Position numbers and translations under genes: made by a program. A DNA stretch of 64,000 nucleotides, taken from the NCBI GenBank assembly GCA_030057555.1, contig JASGUU010000044.1:170595-234594 (forward strand), read 5' to 3'. Positions 53,317 through 60,484 of the stretch are shown piece after piece; the stretch's first letter is position 1, and every line of letters begins with the position of its first letter. The notes under the pieces were generated by a model. That model was not told the origin of the DNA, searched no databases, and saw nothing but the letters and a program-made list of their open reading frames with translations. The stretch comes from Bacillota bacterium (lineage in GTDB: Bacteria > Bacillota > Clostridia > Saccharofermentanales > Fastidiosipilaceae).

Positions 53317-54141
53317 TCAGAGTATCAGGAGGCTCAGAGCCATGACGGCCATGCCCGATACCACGCCCATGATGGCATGGTGATGGCAGCCGTACTTCTC
53401 GGCCGAGGGCAGCAGCTCATCGAGTGATATGTAGACCATGATGCCGGCCACGGCGGCGAAGACAAGTCCCAGCAGGCGCGCATCGAGCCAGGGGCGCAGC
53501 AGCAGGAAGCCGACGAGGGCGCCCAGGGGCTCTGCAACACCCGAGAGGAAGGCATAGCGCAGGGCACGCCGCCTGCTGTTCGTCGCGTAGTAGACCGGAA
53601 CGGCAACCGAGATGCCCTCCGGAATGTTATGGATCGCTATGGCCACCGTGATCGAGAGGCCGAGGGCGGGATCCTCGAGGGCGCTCATGAAGGTCGCGAA
53701 GCCCTCCGGAAAGTTGTGGATGCTGATCGCCAGCGCGGAAAACAGGCCCATGCGCAGCAGCGCCTGGCGCTTCTGCTCCGGCTGCCCGGCCGCTTCCGGA
53801 TCCATGTCGTTCCAGTCCTTCGGCTCATGCGGGTTCTCGGCCTCCGGTATCACATGGTCGATGAGGGCGATGAGGCCGATGCCGGCGAAGAAGGCCAGTG
53901 TCGCAACCCAGGGGCCGGCGGCTTCGCCGTAGTGCCCGCTGAGGGACTCCTGGGCCTTGGGCAGCATCTCGACAAAGGAAACATAAATCATGACACCGGC
54001 GGAGAAGCCCAGTGCCAGAGAGAGGAAGCGCTGGTCGAGCCGGCGCCTGCGCACGGCCATGAGGCCGCCGACTCCCGTCGCGAGGCCTGCGATCAGTGTC
54101 ATGAGAAAGGCGCGGAAAAACTCAGCCGAGGTCAGGTCCAT
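53317..54141 (-). CDS. zupT: ZIP family divalent metal transporter
   Basis: Membrane importer of zinc and other divalent cations. The 274-residue protein has eight predicted helices, with metal-site signatures AISIHNFPEGFATF in helix IV and AIAIHNIPEGISVA in helix V. The loop between helices III and IV is charged (PHEPKDWNDMDPEAAGQPEQ). The ATG at 54141 follows GGGAG by 6 bases. It precedes the S9 peptidase. Metal control is not evident from the sequence. Confidence 0.92.
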   Translation of the reverse strand: MDLTSAEFFRAFLMTLIAGLATGVGGLMAVRRRRLDQRFLSLALGFSAGVMIYVSFVEMLPKAQESLSGHYGEAAGPWVATLAFFAGIGLIALIDHVIPEAENPHEPKDWNDMDPEAAGQPEQKRQALLRMGLFSALAISIHNFPEGFATFMSALEDPALGLSITVAIAIHNIPEGISVAVPVYYATNSRRRALRYAFLSGVAEPLGALVGFLLLRPWLDARLLGLVFAAVAGIMVYISLDELLPSAEKYGCHHHAIMGVVSGMAVMALSLLIL

Positions 54142-54208
54142 AAGCACTCCCGTGTCAAACTGGGACGATTATAGCAAAGGACCCCGCAGGGTTTCCGTAG
54201 CAGAGGGC

Positions 54209-55276
54209 TCAGGACTCGAGCTTGTACCAGCCAGGCTGGATGAGGCCGCGGCGGCGCAGCAGCTCGGAGGTTGCGAGCGCAACAACCGCCGGGATGACGA
54301 AATAGAGCAGGATGATCTTCAGAATCAGGAGCCAGGGGGCGTGCGTGTCGACCATCTCGGCATAGGTCGTGATCGGGCCCACGAGTCCGCTCGTCCCCAT
54401 GCCGGCCCCGTAGGCGCTGTTCTCCATCTTGAAGACCAGCGTTGACAGCGGACCGACGACCACCGCGGCTACGGTCGCCGGCACCAGCAGGATGGGATGG
54501 CGCATGGTGTTGCCGATCTGCAGCATGGAGGTGCCAAGGCCCTGCGAGACGAGGCCGCCAACCCCGTTCTCGCGGTAGCTGGCAACGGCGTAGCCGATCA
54601 TGGAGGCGGCACAGCCGGCCGTCGACGCACCGGCCGCGAGGCCCGAGAGGCCGAGCATGATGGACAGCGCCGCCGAGCTGGTCGGCAGGAAAAGGACGAT
54701 GGACATCACGACCGAAACCAGTATGCCCATCCAGAAGGGCCGCAGCAGCGTGGCGGCGTTGACGAAGTCGCCCAGTGCCCGCATGAAGCCGGCCACGCCC
54801 GGACCGACGAGCCAGGCGATGATGCTGCCGCTGATGATGGTGACGGAGGGAATCAGGATGATGTCGAGCTTCGTGCGCCCGGCGATGAGCTGGCCGAGTT
54901 CGGCGCCGACCACCACGGCCACGAAAGCCCCGACGGGTCCGGCACTGATGCCGCCGGAGCTGACTGAATAGCCGATCGCACCGACGACGACCGAGCTGTA
55001 GATGACGAGAGGCTTCTCCTTCAGCCCGACGGCGATCGCGGCTCCGATGGCCGCGCCGACCACCGGCGAAGCGGCATTCGTCTGACCGTCGATCAGATCG
55101 GCGATAATCCGGACGGGTTCGGCATCGATGAAGTCAAAGATCAGCTTCAGAATGATGCCGATGAGCAGCGAGGCGAAAAGGCCGTAGGCCATCGAGCCCA
55201 TCGCATCGATGAAGTAGCGCTGAAAGATGCGCCCTGCGAGATTCTTCCCCCGGCTGGCGGGCTTTGTTTTGGACAT
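54209..55276 (-). CDS. PTS_EIIC_2 family membrane transporter
   Basis: A 355-residue polytopic membrane protein of the PTS_EIIC_2 type (MSKTK start, RYFIDAMGSMAYGLFASLLI, GAAIGAAIAVGLKEKPLVIY, KLDIILIPSVTIISGS, QIGNTMRHPILLVPATVAA). Members often occur without EIIA or EIIB, and none is here, so phosphotransfer is doubtful and the substrate is unknown. The ATG at 55276 follows GAGAGGAG. It ends 67 bases before zupT. Confidence 0.82.
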   Translation of the reverse strand: MSKTKPASRGKNLAGRIFQRYFIDAMGSMAYGLFASLLIGIILKLIFDFIDAEPVRIIADLIDGQTNAASPVVGAAIGAAIAVGLKEKPLVIYSSVVVGAIGYSVSSGGISAGPVGAFVAVVVGAELGQLIAGRTKLDIILIPSVTIISGSIIAWLVGPGVAGFMRALGDFVNAATLLRPFWMGILVSVVMSIVLFLPTSSAALSIMLGLSGLAAGASTAGCAASMIGYAVASYRENGVGGLVSQGLGTSMLQIGNTMRHPILLVPATVAAVVVGPLSTLVFKMENSAYGAGMGTSGLVGPITTYAEMVDTHAPWLLILKIILLYFVIPAVVALATSELLRRRGLIQPGWYKLES

Positions 55277-55392
55277 GAAAAAGCACTCCTCTCTCAATCA
55301 ACAACGAATCTACGAGCGTTCTGGCCGAATCGCACCGGGCTGATTCATGGACGAGAAAGAAATGCTGTTCCCTCTTGTCTGCACTGGTCGCT

Positions 55393-55422
55393 ATGTTAGC
55401 AGAATATTTCCGTTATGGGCAA
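55393..55422 (-). promoter_or_regulatory. Predicted promoter of the PTS_EIIC_2 gene
   Basis: TTGCCC (55417-55422) and TAACAT (55393-55398) with an 18-base spacer, about 120 bases before the gene. Confidence 0.4.
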
Positions 55423-55440
55423 ATACCTGTTAGCCTGGCT

Positions 55441-55656
55441 TCAGTCCTCCACCCTGCGCGCGGGGAAGATGCGGTTCAGCAGCGTGACGACGAGATAGAA
55501 GACCGCGAGGACGACGAAGACGGAGCCGAAGCCGACACCCATGATGATGAGGGCGTCGCCGATGATGGAGTCCGTCAGCAGCGAGCCGGTCTCGCGCAGC
55601 GGCCTCAGCTGTTCGGTCAGCAGGATGGGAAGCAGGTAACAAATCGAAGCAAACAT
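55441..55656 (-). CDS. OadG-like gamma subunit of a Na+-translocating decarboxylase
   Basis: A 71-residue membrane protein with a long hydrophobic helix (ALIIMGVGFGSVFVVLAVFYLVVTLL) and a short basic/acidic C-tail. The size, the GxGFGSVF motif and the position 31 bases after oadB fit the OadG/MmdC-type gamma or delta subunit. GGAGG lies 10 bases before ATG 55656. No carboxyltransferase or biotin carrier follows; both would be needed for activity. Confidence 0.78.
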   Translation of the reverse strand: MFASICYLLPILLTEQLRPLRETGSLLTDSIIGDALIIMGVGFGSVFVVLAVFYLVVTLLNRIFPARRVED

Positions 55657-55687
55657 CTTTTGATTTCCTCCAAAGATCCGTGCCGGC

Positions 55688-56812
55688 TCAGGCGAGCAGG
55701 GCGAGTATGACAGCGCCGGCGATGATGGAGCCGATCTGTCCCGAGACGTTGGCACCAATGGCAGGCATCAGGATGAAGTTGGTCGGATCCTCCTGCTGCG
55801 CCACCCGCTGGGCGATGCGCGAGGACATCGGGAACGCCGAGATGCCGCAGGCACCGATGATGGGGTTGATCTTCTTTTTCAGGAAGATGTTGATGACTTT
55901 GGCAAAGACCACGCCGCCCGCCGTGTCGAAAATGAAGGCGACGAGGCCGATGCCCATGATCATCAGCGTCTCCAGGCGGATGAAGTTGTCGGCCATCATC
56001 GTCGAACCGATGGTGAGGCCGAGCAGCAGCGTGACGAGGTTCGAGAGCTCATTCTGTGCCGCCTGTGACAGGCGCTCGAGCACACCGCACTCGCGGACGA
56101 GGTTGCCGAACATCAGGCCGCCGATCAGCGGCACCGAGAGCGGGGCGACAAAGCCCGACACGATCGTCACGATGATCGGGAAGAGGATTTTCACCGTCTT
56201 CGAAGTCTCGAGCGTAAAGTCCTGATCCATGTGGATGCGCCGTTCCGCCTTCGTCGTCAGCAGCTTGATCACCGGCGGCTGGATCAGGGGAACGAGGGCC
56301 ATGTAGGAATAGGCTGCGACGGTGATGGCGCCGATGTAGGCGGGGGCGTAGAGCTTGCCCACATAGATAGAGGTCGGACCGTCGGCGGCGCCGATGATGC
56401 CAATGGCGGCTGCCTCGCGGATGTTGAAGAAACCCGTGGCCGAGGCCATCAGCATGGCCGCGAAGATGCCAAACTGGGCGGCGGCGCCAAAAAAGAGCAT
56501 GACCGGCTGTCGCAGCAGCGGCGTAAAATCAATCATCGCACCGACACCGACAAAGACCAGAATCGGAAAGAGTTCGTTTGCGATGCCAATGTTGTACAGC
56601 GTTGTCAGGAAGCCCTCCGGACCGACAGCCGCCGAGAGCGGGATGTTCGCCATGATGGCGCCGAAGCCGATGGGCAACAGAAGCATGGGCTCATATTCCT
56701 TCTTTATCGCGAGGTATATGAGCACCAGACCGATCGCGATCATAACCCCCTGTTTCCAGGTGAAGTTCATGAAACCACCACTGAGCTGTTGCAGAATCTC
56801 CGTCATCTCCAT
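55688..56812 (-). CDS. oadB: Na+-translocating decarboxylase beta subunit
   Basis: Membrane pump subunit that couples decarboxylation of carboxybiotin to sodium export. The 374-residue protein has about nine to eleven helices, the ion-site motif IGAADGPTSIYVGKL (Asp and Thr/Ser of the channel) and a conserved C-terminal GACGISAFPMSSRIAQ ... GANVSGQIGSIIAGAV. Length is normal. It is followed only by oadG; the alpha/biotin parts must be elsewhere. Whether the substrate is oxaloacetate, methylmalonyl-CoA or glutaconyl-CoA cannot be told from this subunit. Confidence 0.93.
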   Translation of the reverse strand: MEMTEILQQLSGGFMNFTWKQGVMIAIGLVLIYLAIKKEYEPMLLLPIGFGAIMANIPLSAAVGPEGFLTTLYNIGIANELFPILVFVGVGAMIDFTPLLRQPVMLFFGAAAQFGIFAAMLMASATGFFNIREAAAIGIIGAADGPTSIYVGKLYAPAYIGAITVAAYSYMALVPLIQPPVIKLLTTKAERRIHMDQDFTLETSKTVKILFPIIVTIVSGFVAPLSVPLIGGLMFGNLVRECGVLERLSQAAQNELSNLVTLLLGLTIGSTMMADNFIRLETLMIMGIGLVAFIFDTAGGVVFAKVINIFLKKKINPIIGACGISAFPMSSRIAQRVAQQEDPTNFILMPAIGANVSGQIGSIIAGAVILALLA

Positions 56813-56858
56813 CAGGCCCCCCTCGAGATATCAATCGCCCGCGAGGAACGATCGGCAA

Positions 56859-56867
56859 ATTATAGCA
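56859..56867 (-). promoter_or_regulatory. Extended -10 promoter of oadB
   Basis: TGCTATAAT on the minus strand, about 45 bases before oadB. An identical TGCTATAAT points the other way at 56896-56904. No clear -35. Confidence 0.55.
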
Positions 56868-56895
56868 TAGCTTAAAAAACGGGAAGGGACGGGCA

Positions 56896-56904
56896 TGCTA
56901 TAAT
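56896..56904 (+). promoter_or_regulatory. Extended -10 promoter of tRNA-Pro
   Basis: TGCTATAAT ends 13 bases before tRNA-Pro, with no clear -35; the TGn extension could compensate. Confidence 0.6.
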
Positions 56905-56917
56905 TGGCGTCTGAAAA

Positions 56918-56994
56918 CGAGGTGTAGCGCAGTTGGCTAGCGCGCCTGCTTTGGGAGCAGGATGTCGGGGGTTCGAGTCCCTTCACCTCGACCA
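56918..56994 (+). tRNA. tRNA-Pro (TGG)
   Basis: 77 bases with encoded CCA. Acceptor CGAGGTG / CACCTCG; anticodon stem CCTGC/GCAGG with loop TTTGGGA gives TGG. Confidence 0.97.
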
Positions 56995-57047
56995 GCCTGT
57001 GATGGAGGAGGCTTCGCGCCTCCTCTTCCTGATATGGGAGTCTGTTC

Positions 57048-57641
57048 ATGCCCTGCCACCCTCTCACTGATATTCCCTGGAACCCCGCCCGGCCCCGCAT
57101 CGCCCTGATCGGCTTCATGGCTACGGGAAAATCCTCCGTCGGGCAGAGCCTGGCCGCCTCTCTCGGCATCCCCTTCCGCGATCTAGATCGCGAAATTGTC
57201 ACTGCGGCCGGCATGAGCATACCCGAGATCTTCAGCCGGCAGGGCGAAGCCGGCTTTCGCGCCCTCGAGACCCGGCTGCTCCAGAAGCTCGCCTGTGGCT
57301 CCGACCCGCTGCTGCTGGCCACCGGCGGCGGGGTTCCGCTGCGCCCTGAAAACCGCTGTCTGCTGCGCCAGGGCTTTGTCGTCATCGAACTGACAGCCGA
57401 ACCCGAAACCGTCCAGCGCCGTGTCGGCGAAGCGCAGGACCGCCCCCTGCTCACGGGGCGCAACAACTCCGCCGCCATCCGCCGGCTGATGGAGGAGCGG
57501 CGTCCCGCCTATGAGGAAGTCCGTCACCTGCAGGTCGCGGTTGACGGTCTGCGCATTGACGAGATTTGCCTCCGCCTGCGTTCCCGCCTCGCCGCCCTGC
57601 CGCCCGCGTCTTCACTTGTCAAGCCCGAAAGCGGCGACTAA
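57048..57641 (+). CDS. aroK: Shikimate kinase
   Basis: Phosphorylates shikimate in the chorismate pathway. The 197-residue protein has Walker A GFMATGKSSVG, the shikimate Asp in RDLDREIV, FRALE (Arg and Glu), the GGG loop in LATGGGVPLRPENR and the lid RPLLTGR. All expected active-site residues are present, unlike the paralogue at 23039-23713. It follows tRNA-Pro by 53 bases. No other aromatic-pathway gene is adjacent. Confidence 0.92.
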   Translation: MPCHPLTDIPWNPARPRIALIGFMATGKSSVGQSLAASLGIPFRDLDREIVTAAGMSIPEIFSRQGEAGFRALETRLLQKLACGSDPLLLATGGGVPLRPENRCLLRQGFVVIELTAEPETVQRRVGEAQDRPLLTGRNNSAAIRRLMEERRPAYEEVRHLQVAVDGLRIDEICLRLRSRLAALPPASSLVKPESGD

Positions 57642-57699
57642 GATAAATCGTGACGAAAGAAATCGAGCGGCCGGCCGGAACCGGCCGCGGAGGTACAGC

Positions 57700-58185
57700 A
57701 TGCTCAGCAAGCAATTCATCCGCCTCGCCCGCGAACAGAACTGGCGGGTAGACGACGACCGCATTTCCGGCGATGTCGACGACCTGCTCTTTACCATTCT
57801 CGACTCGGACCACGGCATCACCCTCATCCTCTATCTTCCTTCCCTCCTGCCGGCCACCCGTGACAAGCTCGCCAGCTACTGTCTGAGCAACCGCAAGCGC
57901 CTGCGTCTGCGTGACTTTGAGGAGTCCGACGCCTTCTACTTCCTGCGTTTCCGGCAGGGTCTGTTCGCGCTCTCAGCGGAGCGCCTGATTTCCACCATCG
58001 CCATCCTCACGGCCCTCATCCGCGAGGAGCAGCCGCTGGATCCCGTCTGCGCCGTCTGCCAGGAGAGCTGCCTGCCCTCGGAGCGGGACTACTACCTCGA
58101 CCTGTACTGCTATGCCCATGCCGCCTGTATCGCCGACGGGAACGCCAGCCCTGAACCGGAGGAAGCCGATGATGACGAAGCCTGA
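57700..58185 (+). CDS. Hypothetical protein with C-terminal Cys/His cluster
   Basis: A 161-residue soluble protein I do not recognise. The N-terminal 110 residues look like an alpha/beta domain (TILDSDHGITLILYLPSLLP; LISTIAILTALIREEQ). A possible metal site follows: CAVCQESC at about residue 117 and CYAHAAC near 137, i.e. CxxCxxxC then CxxHxxC. The tail is acidic. GGAGG precedes the ATG by 6 bases. It overlaps the dipeptidase by 17 bases and lies 58 bases after aroK, so it is part of that operon. Zinc or iron-sulfur binding is a guess. Confidence 0.7.
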   Translation: MLSKQFIRLAREQNWRVDDDRISGDVDDLLFTILDSDHGITLILYLPSLLPATRDKLASYCLSNRKRLRLRDFEESDAFYFLRFRQGLFALSAERLISTIAILTALIREEQPLDPVCAVCQESCLPSERDYYLDLYCYAHAACIADGNASPEPEEADDDEA

Positions 58186-59542
58186 ACCTGACACCACGCT
58201 TGACTTTGCCGCCCTGCCCGCACGCGAGGCCGAGATGGCACGCCTGCTCGCCCGCCAGATCCGCATCCCGAGCACAAAGTCCGCTCCCGCACCGGGTGCC
58301 CCCTATGGCGCCGAAACCCTGCGCGCACTGGAGGACTTTCTGGCCCAGGGCGCTGCCGACGGTTTCCGCGTGCGCAATCTCGACGGCCACGCCGGCTGGA
58401 TCGAGCTGGGGGAGGACGACCCGGAACGGCCGATTGTCGCCGCTGTCTGTCATCTCGATGTCGTACCCGCCGGTGACTGGACCGATGCCTTCACACCCCG
58501 TCTCGACGGTTCCGTCATGACCGGCCGCGGCAGCTCCGACGACAAGGGTTCGGCGGTCGCCTGCTACTTCGCCCTGCGCGATCTGCGTGAGGCGGGCTAT
58601 CGTCCCGACTGCCGTCTGCGACTCATACTGGGTCTCGACGAAGAATCCGGCATGAACTGCATGGCCCACTACAACGAGGTCGACGAAGCTCCGGCGGCTG
58701 CCTTTACCGCCGACGCCGGCTTCCCGGTCATTCATGCCGAGAAGGGGCTGCTGCAGTTCCAGATTCACATCCCGGCCGCGGCAGCGGACGAGGGAGCGGA
58801 GCCCGGCCTCCGGCTTGTGCGCGTGATCGCCGGTTCGCGTCCGAACGTCATCCCCGGCAGCTGCCGTCTGCTCTGGCAGCATGCCGACGAGTCCATCGAA
58901 ACCTGCGATGTCGAGGGCGTACAGGGACACGCCGCCGCCCCCGAAAACGGGAAGAATGCCATCTCGCTCGCCATGGACATGGCCGCCCGCCGGCTCGCTG
59001 AAGCGGGACAGTCCGACAGTCTCGTCACCGCCTATCAGGATCTCATCGGCCTCGAGACCGACGGCAGCCGCCTCGGCATCGCCGGCAGCGACGAAGTCTC
59101 AGGCCGGCTGACCATGAATGTCGGCCTGATCGATCTCGACAGCTCCGGCGTCTGCCTGACCTGCGACATACGTTACCCCGTGACCTGGCGGCTCGACGAT
59201 CTGCTCGCGAAAATGCGTGCGCGCGTCGCCGGACATGGCGGCGAAGTCCACGTCATCCATCACTCCGATCCCCTCTATCTGCCGAAGGATCACCCGCTGG
59301 TCGCGACCCTGACGGAAGTCTATCGCGCTGCCGGCGGCGAAAACACCGAACCCATGGCCATGGGCGGCGGCACCTATGCCCGCTCGCTGCCCAATACCGT
59401 GGCCTTTGGTCCCGGCTTCCCCGGCGAGGACGGCGGCGCCCACCAGACCGGTGAGTCGGTCAATCTCGCCAGTCTCAACCGCGCCCGACAGATCTACACC
59501 ACGGCTTTCCGGGCACTCGACCGCATCTACCGACGCAGCTGA
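58169..59542 (+). CDS. pepV: M20 family dipeptidase (PepV/Sapep-like)
   Basis: Cytoplasmic dizinc dipeptidase releasing amino acids from dipeptides. The 457-residue protein has the M20 ligands in order: CHLDVVPAGDW (His, catalytic Asp), GRGSSDDKGSAVAC (bridging Asp), GLDEESGMNCM (catalytic Glu pair), a large inserted lid domain, and the C-terminal MGGGTYARSLPNTVAFGPGF with GGAHQTGES (His). These match PepV-type enzymes. ATG 58169 and 58172 are adjacent; GGAGGAAG precedes both. A strong terminator follows. Confidence 0.92.
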   Translation: MMTKPEPDTTLDFAALPAREAEMARLLARQIRIPSTKSAPAPGAPYGAETLRALEDFLAQGAADGFRVRNLDGHAGWIELGEDDPERPIVAAVCHLDVVPAGDWTDAFTPRLDGSVMTGRGSSDDKGSAVACYFALRDLREAGYRPDCRLRLILGLDEESGMNCMAHYNEVDEAPAAAFTADAGFPVIHAEKGLLQFQIHIPAAAADEGAEPGLRLVRVIAGSRPNVIPGSCRLLWQHADESIETCDVEGVQGHAAAPENGKNAISLAMDMAARRLAEAGQSDSLVTAYQDLIGLETDGSRLGIAGSDEVSGRLTMNVGLIDLDSSGVCLTCDIRYPVTWRLDDLLAKMRARVAGHGGEVHVIHHSDPLYLPKDHPLVATLTEVYRAAGGENTEPMAMGGGTYARSLPNTVAFGPGFPGEDGGAHQTGESVNLASLNRARQIYTTAFRALDRIYRRS

Positions 59543-59572
59543 TACGGCTGTCGTCACTCAGACTTCCAGAGG

Positions 59573-59606
59573 AAGCGGACCCTCAGGCGTCCGCTTTCTT
59601 CTCTTT
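59573..59606 (+). terminator. Rho-independent terminator after the dipeptidase gene
   Basis: Stem AAGCGGAC / GTCCGCTT with an 8-base loop, followed by TCTTCTCTTT. It lies 30 bases after the stop codon. Confidence 0.85.
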
Positions 59607-60116
59607 CCGGGCCACATTTTCGCCGTCAACAGGCGGTCAAATCCTGGCACAAGTTGCAGCTAACTGGTTTTCCCACAGCCCTTCAGCTAAGAAGCCCTTA
59701 TCTGTGCGTGCACAGAGCTCTGGACTACACGTCCGGCATCCCTGAGATGGGACTGCAGGAATTAGACAACCTGTCTGAAACCACGACATGGACCGCACAG
59801 CGGAAAAGGGAAGAAACACGTTTCGAGGTGTGCTGTGTACCCAGCATGTCAGGCCGCCCGACGCAGACCGAAGAAGCTTCCCCTCCCGATGCCGGTTACG
59901 AACCGGATTGGGGACGAAATCGCCTTTGTCCGACTGGTGGAAAACATATTCACCGGGATTCCAGGCAGTGGAATAGCAGCCCTGGCGCTTAGCTTCATGC
60001 GCTGATAATTCTTTCGACCACGACAGAGAACGGCAGGAGGCACACCCGGGCGGGAAGCGTGGGTACATGCCGGAAGGACGGCTGGCAGGGGAAAAAGCAG
60101 CCTGCGGACTTCTGGT
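59607..60116. other. Gene-free stretch before repeat locus B
   Basis: About 510 bases between two terminated operons. Open frames exist on both strands (longest 161 codons, minus, 59637-60122) but have no ribosome site, no recognisable similarity and unlikely composition (many Ser, Cys, Trp). I recognise no RNA family. It may be a decayed gene or a non-coding spacer. Confidence 0.4.
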
Positions 60117-60230
60117 GGTCAAAACGAAGAGTAATCCAAAAAAACATTTGGAAAAGTCCCCATCCTGACCACAAACAGGCTGTTTCTGGTCAAAACGAAG
60201 AGTAATCCAAAAATAGATTTGGATATGACA
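60117..60230 (-). repeat. 71-bp palindromic repeat, locus B (inverted copy)
   Basis: Read on the minus strand, one complete unit runs from TGGTCAGGAT to CGTTTTGACCA with the centre TCCAAAT...TTTGGATTACTC, and a second unit, whose left arm is degraded, precedes it. GGTCAAAACGAAGAG recurs at 60117 and 60188 (plus strand), a 71-base period identical to locus A (9380-9529). Between them is a 15-base spacer of different sequence. Confidence 0.8.
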
Positions 60231-60395
60231 TACCCCCCAAAATGGAACCTAAGAACCACAGGGTGCCGGACGTGTACTGGACCGCGAAGCCGACGGGGAA
60301 AGACCGGTAAACGTTCAGAACATACAGGCATGCTCAGCCGGCGGACGCAAAGAAAGACTGCGGGCGAGAACAGCCTCCTCCGCCAGATTTGTCCT

Positions 60396-60438
60396 TTAAA
60401 AACGGCCGAGACGCCTGTCAGCAGGCGTTTCGGCCGTT
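60396..60438 (-). terminator. Rho-independent terminator of the acyl-CoA synthetase gene
   Basis: A 17-bp stem AACGGCCGAAACGCCTG / CAGGCGTCTCGGCCGTT on the minus strand, followed by TTTTTAAA, about 45 bases after the stop codon. The last intergenic stretch 60231-60395 shows nothing else. Confidence 0.9.
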
Positions 60439-60484
60439 CTCCACGGTTCCGGTCCGGGCGTTAGATAAGCGTCGACGTACCTCC

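Noticed and set aside
59637..60122. 161-codon open frame on the minus strand
   Set aside because: No ribosome site, implausible composition rich in Ser/Cys/Trp/Arg, no recognisable motif, and it runs into the repeat.
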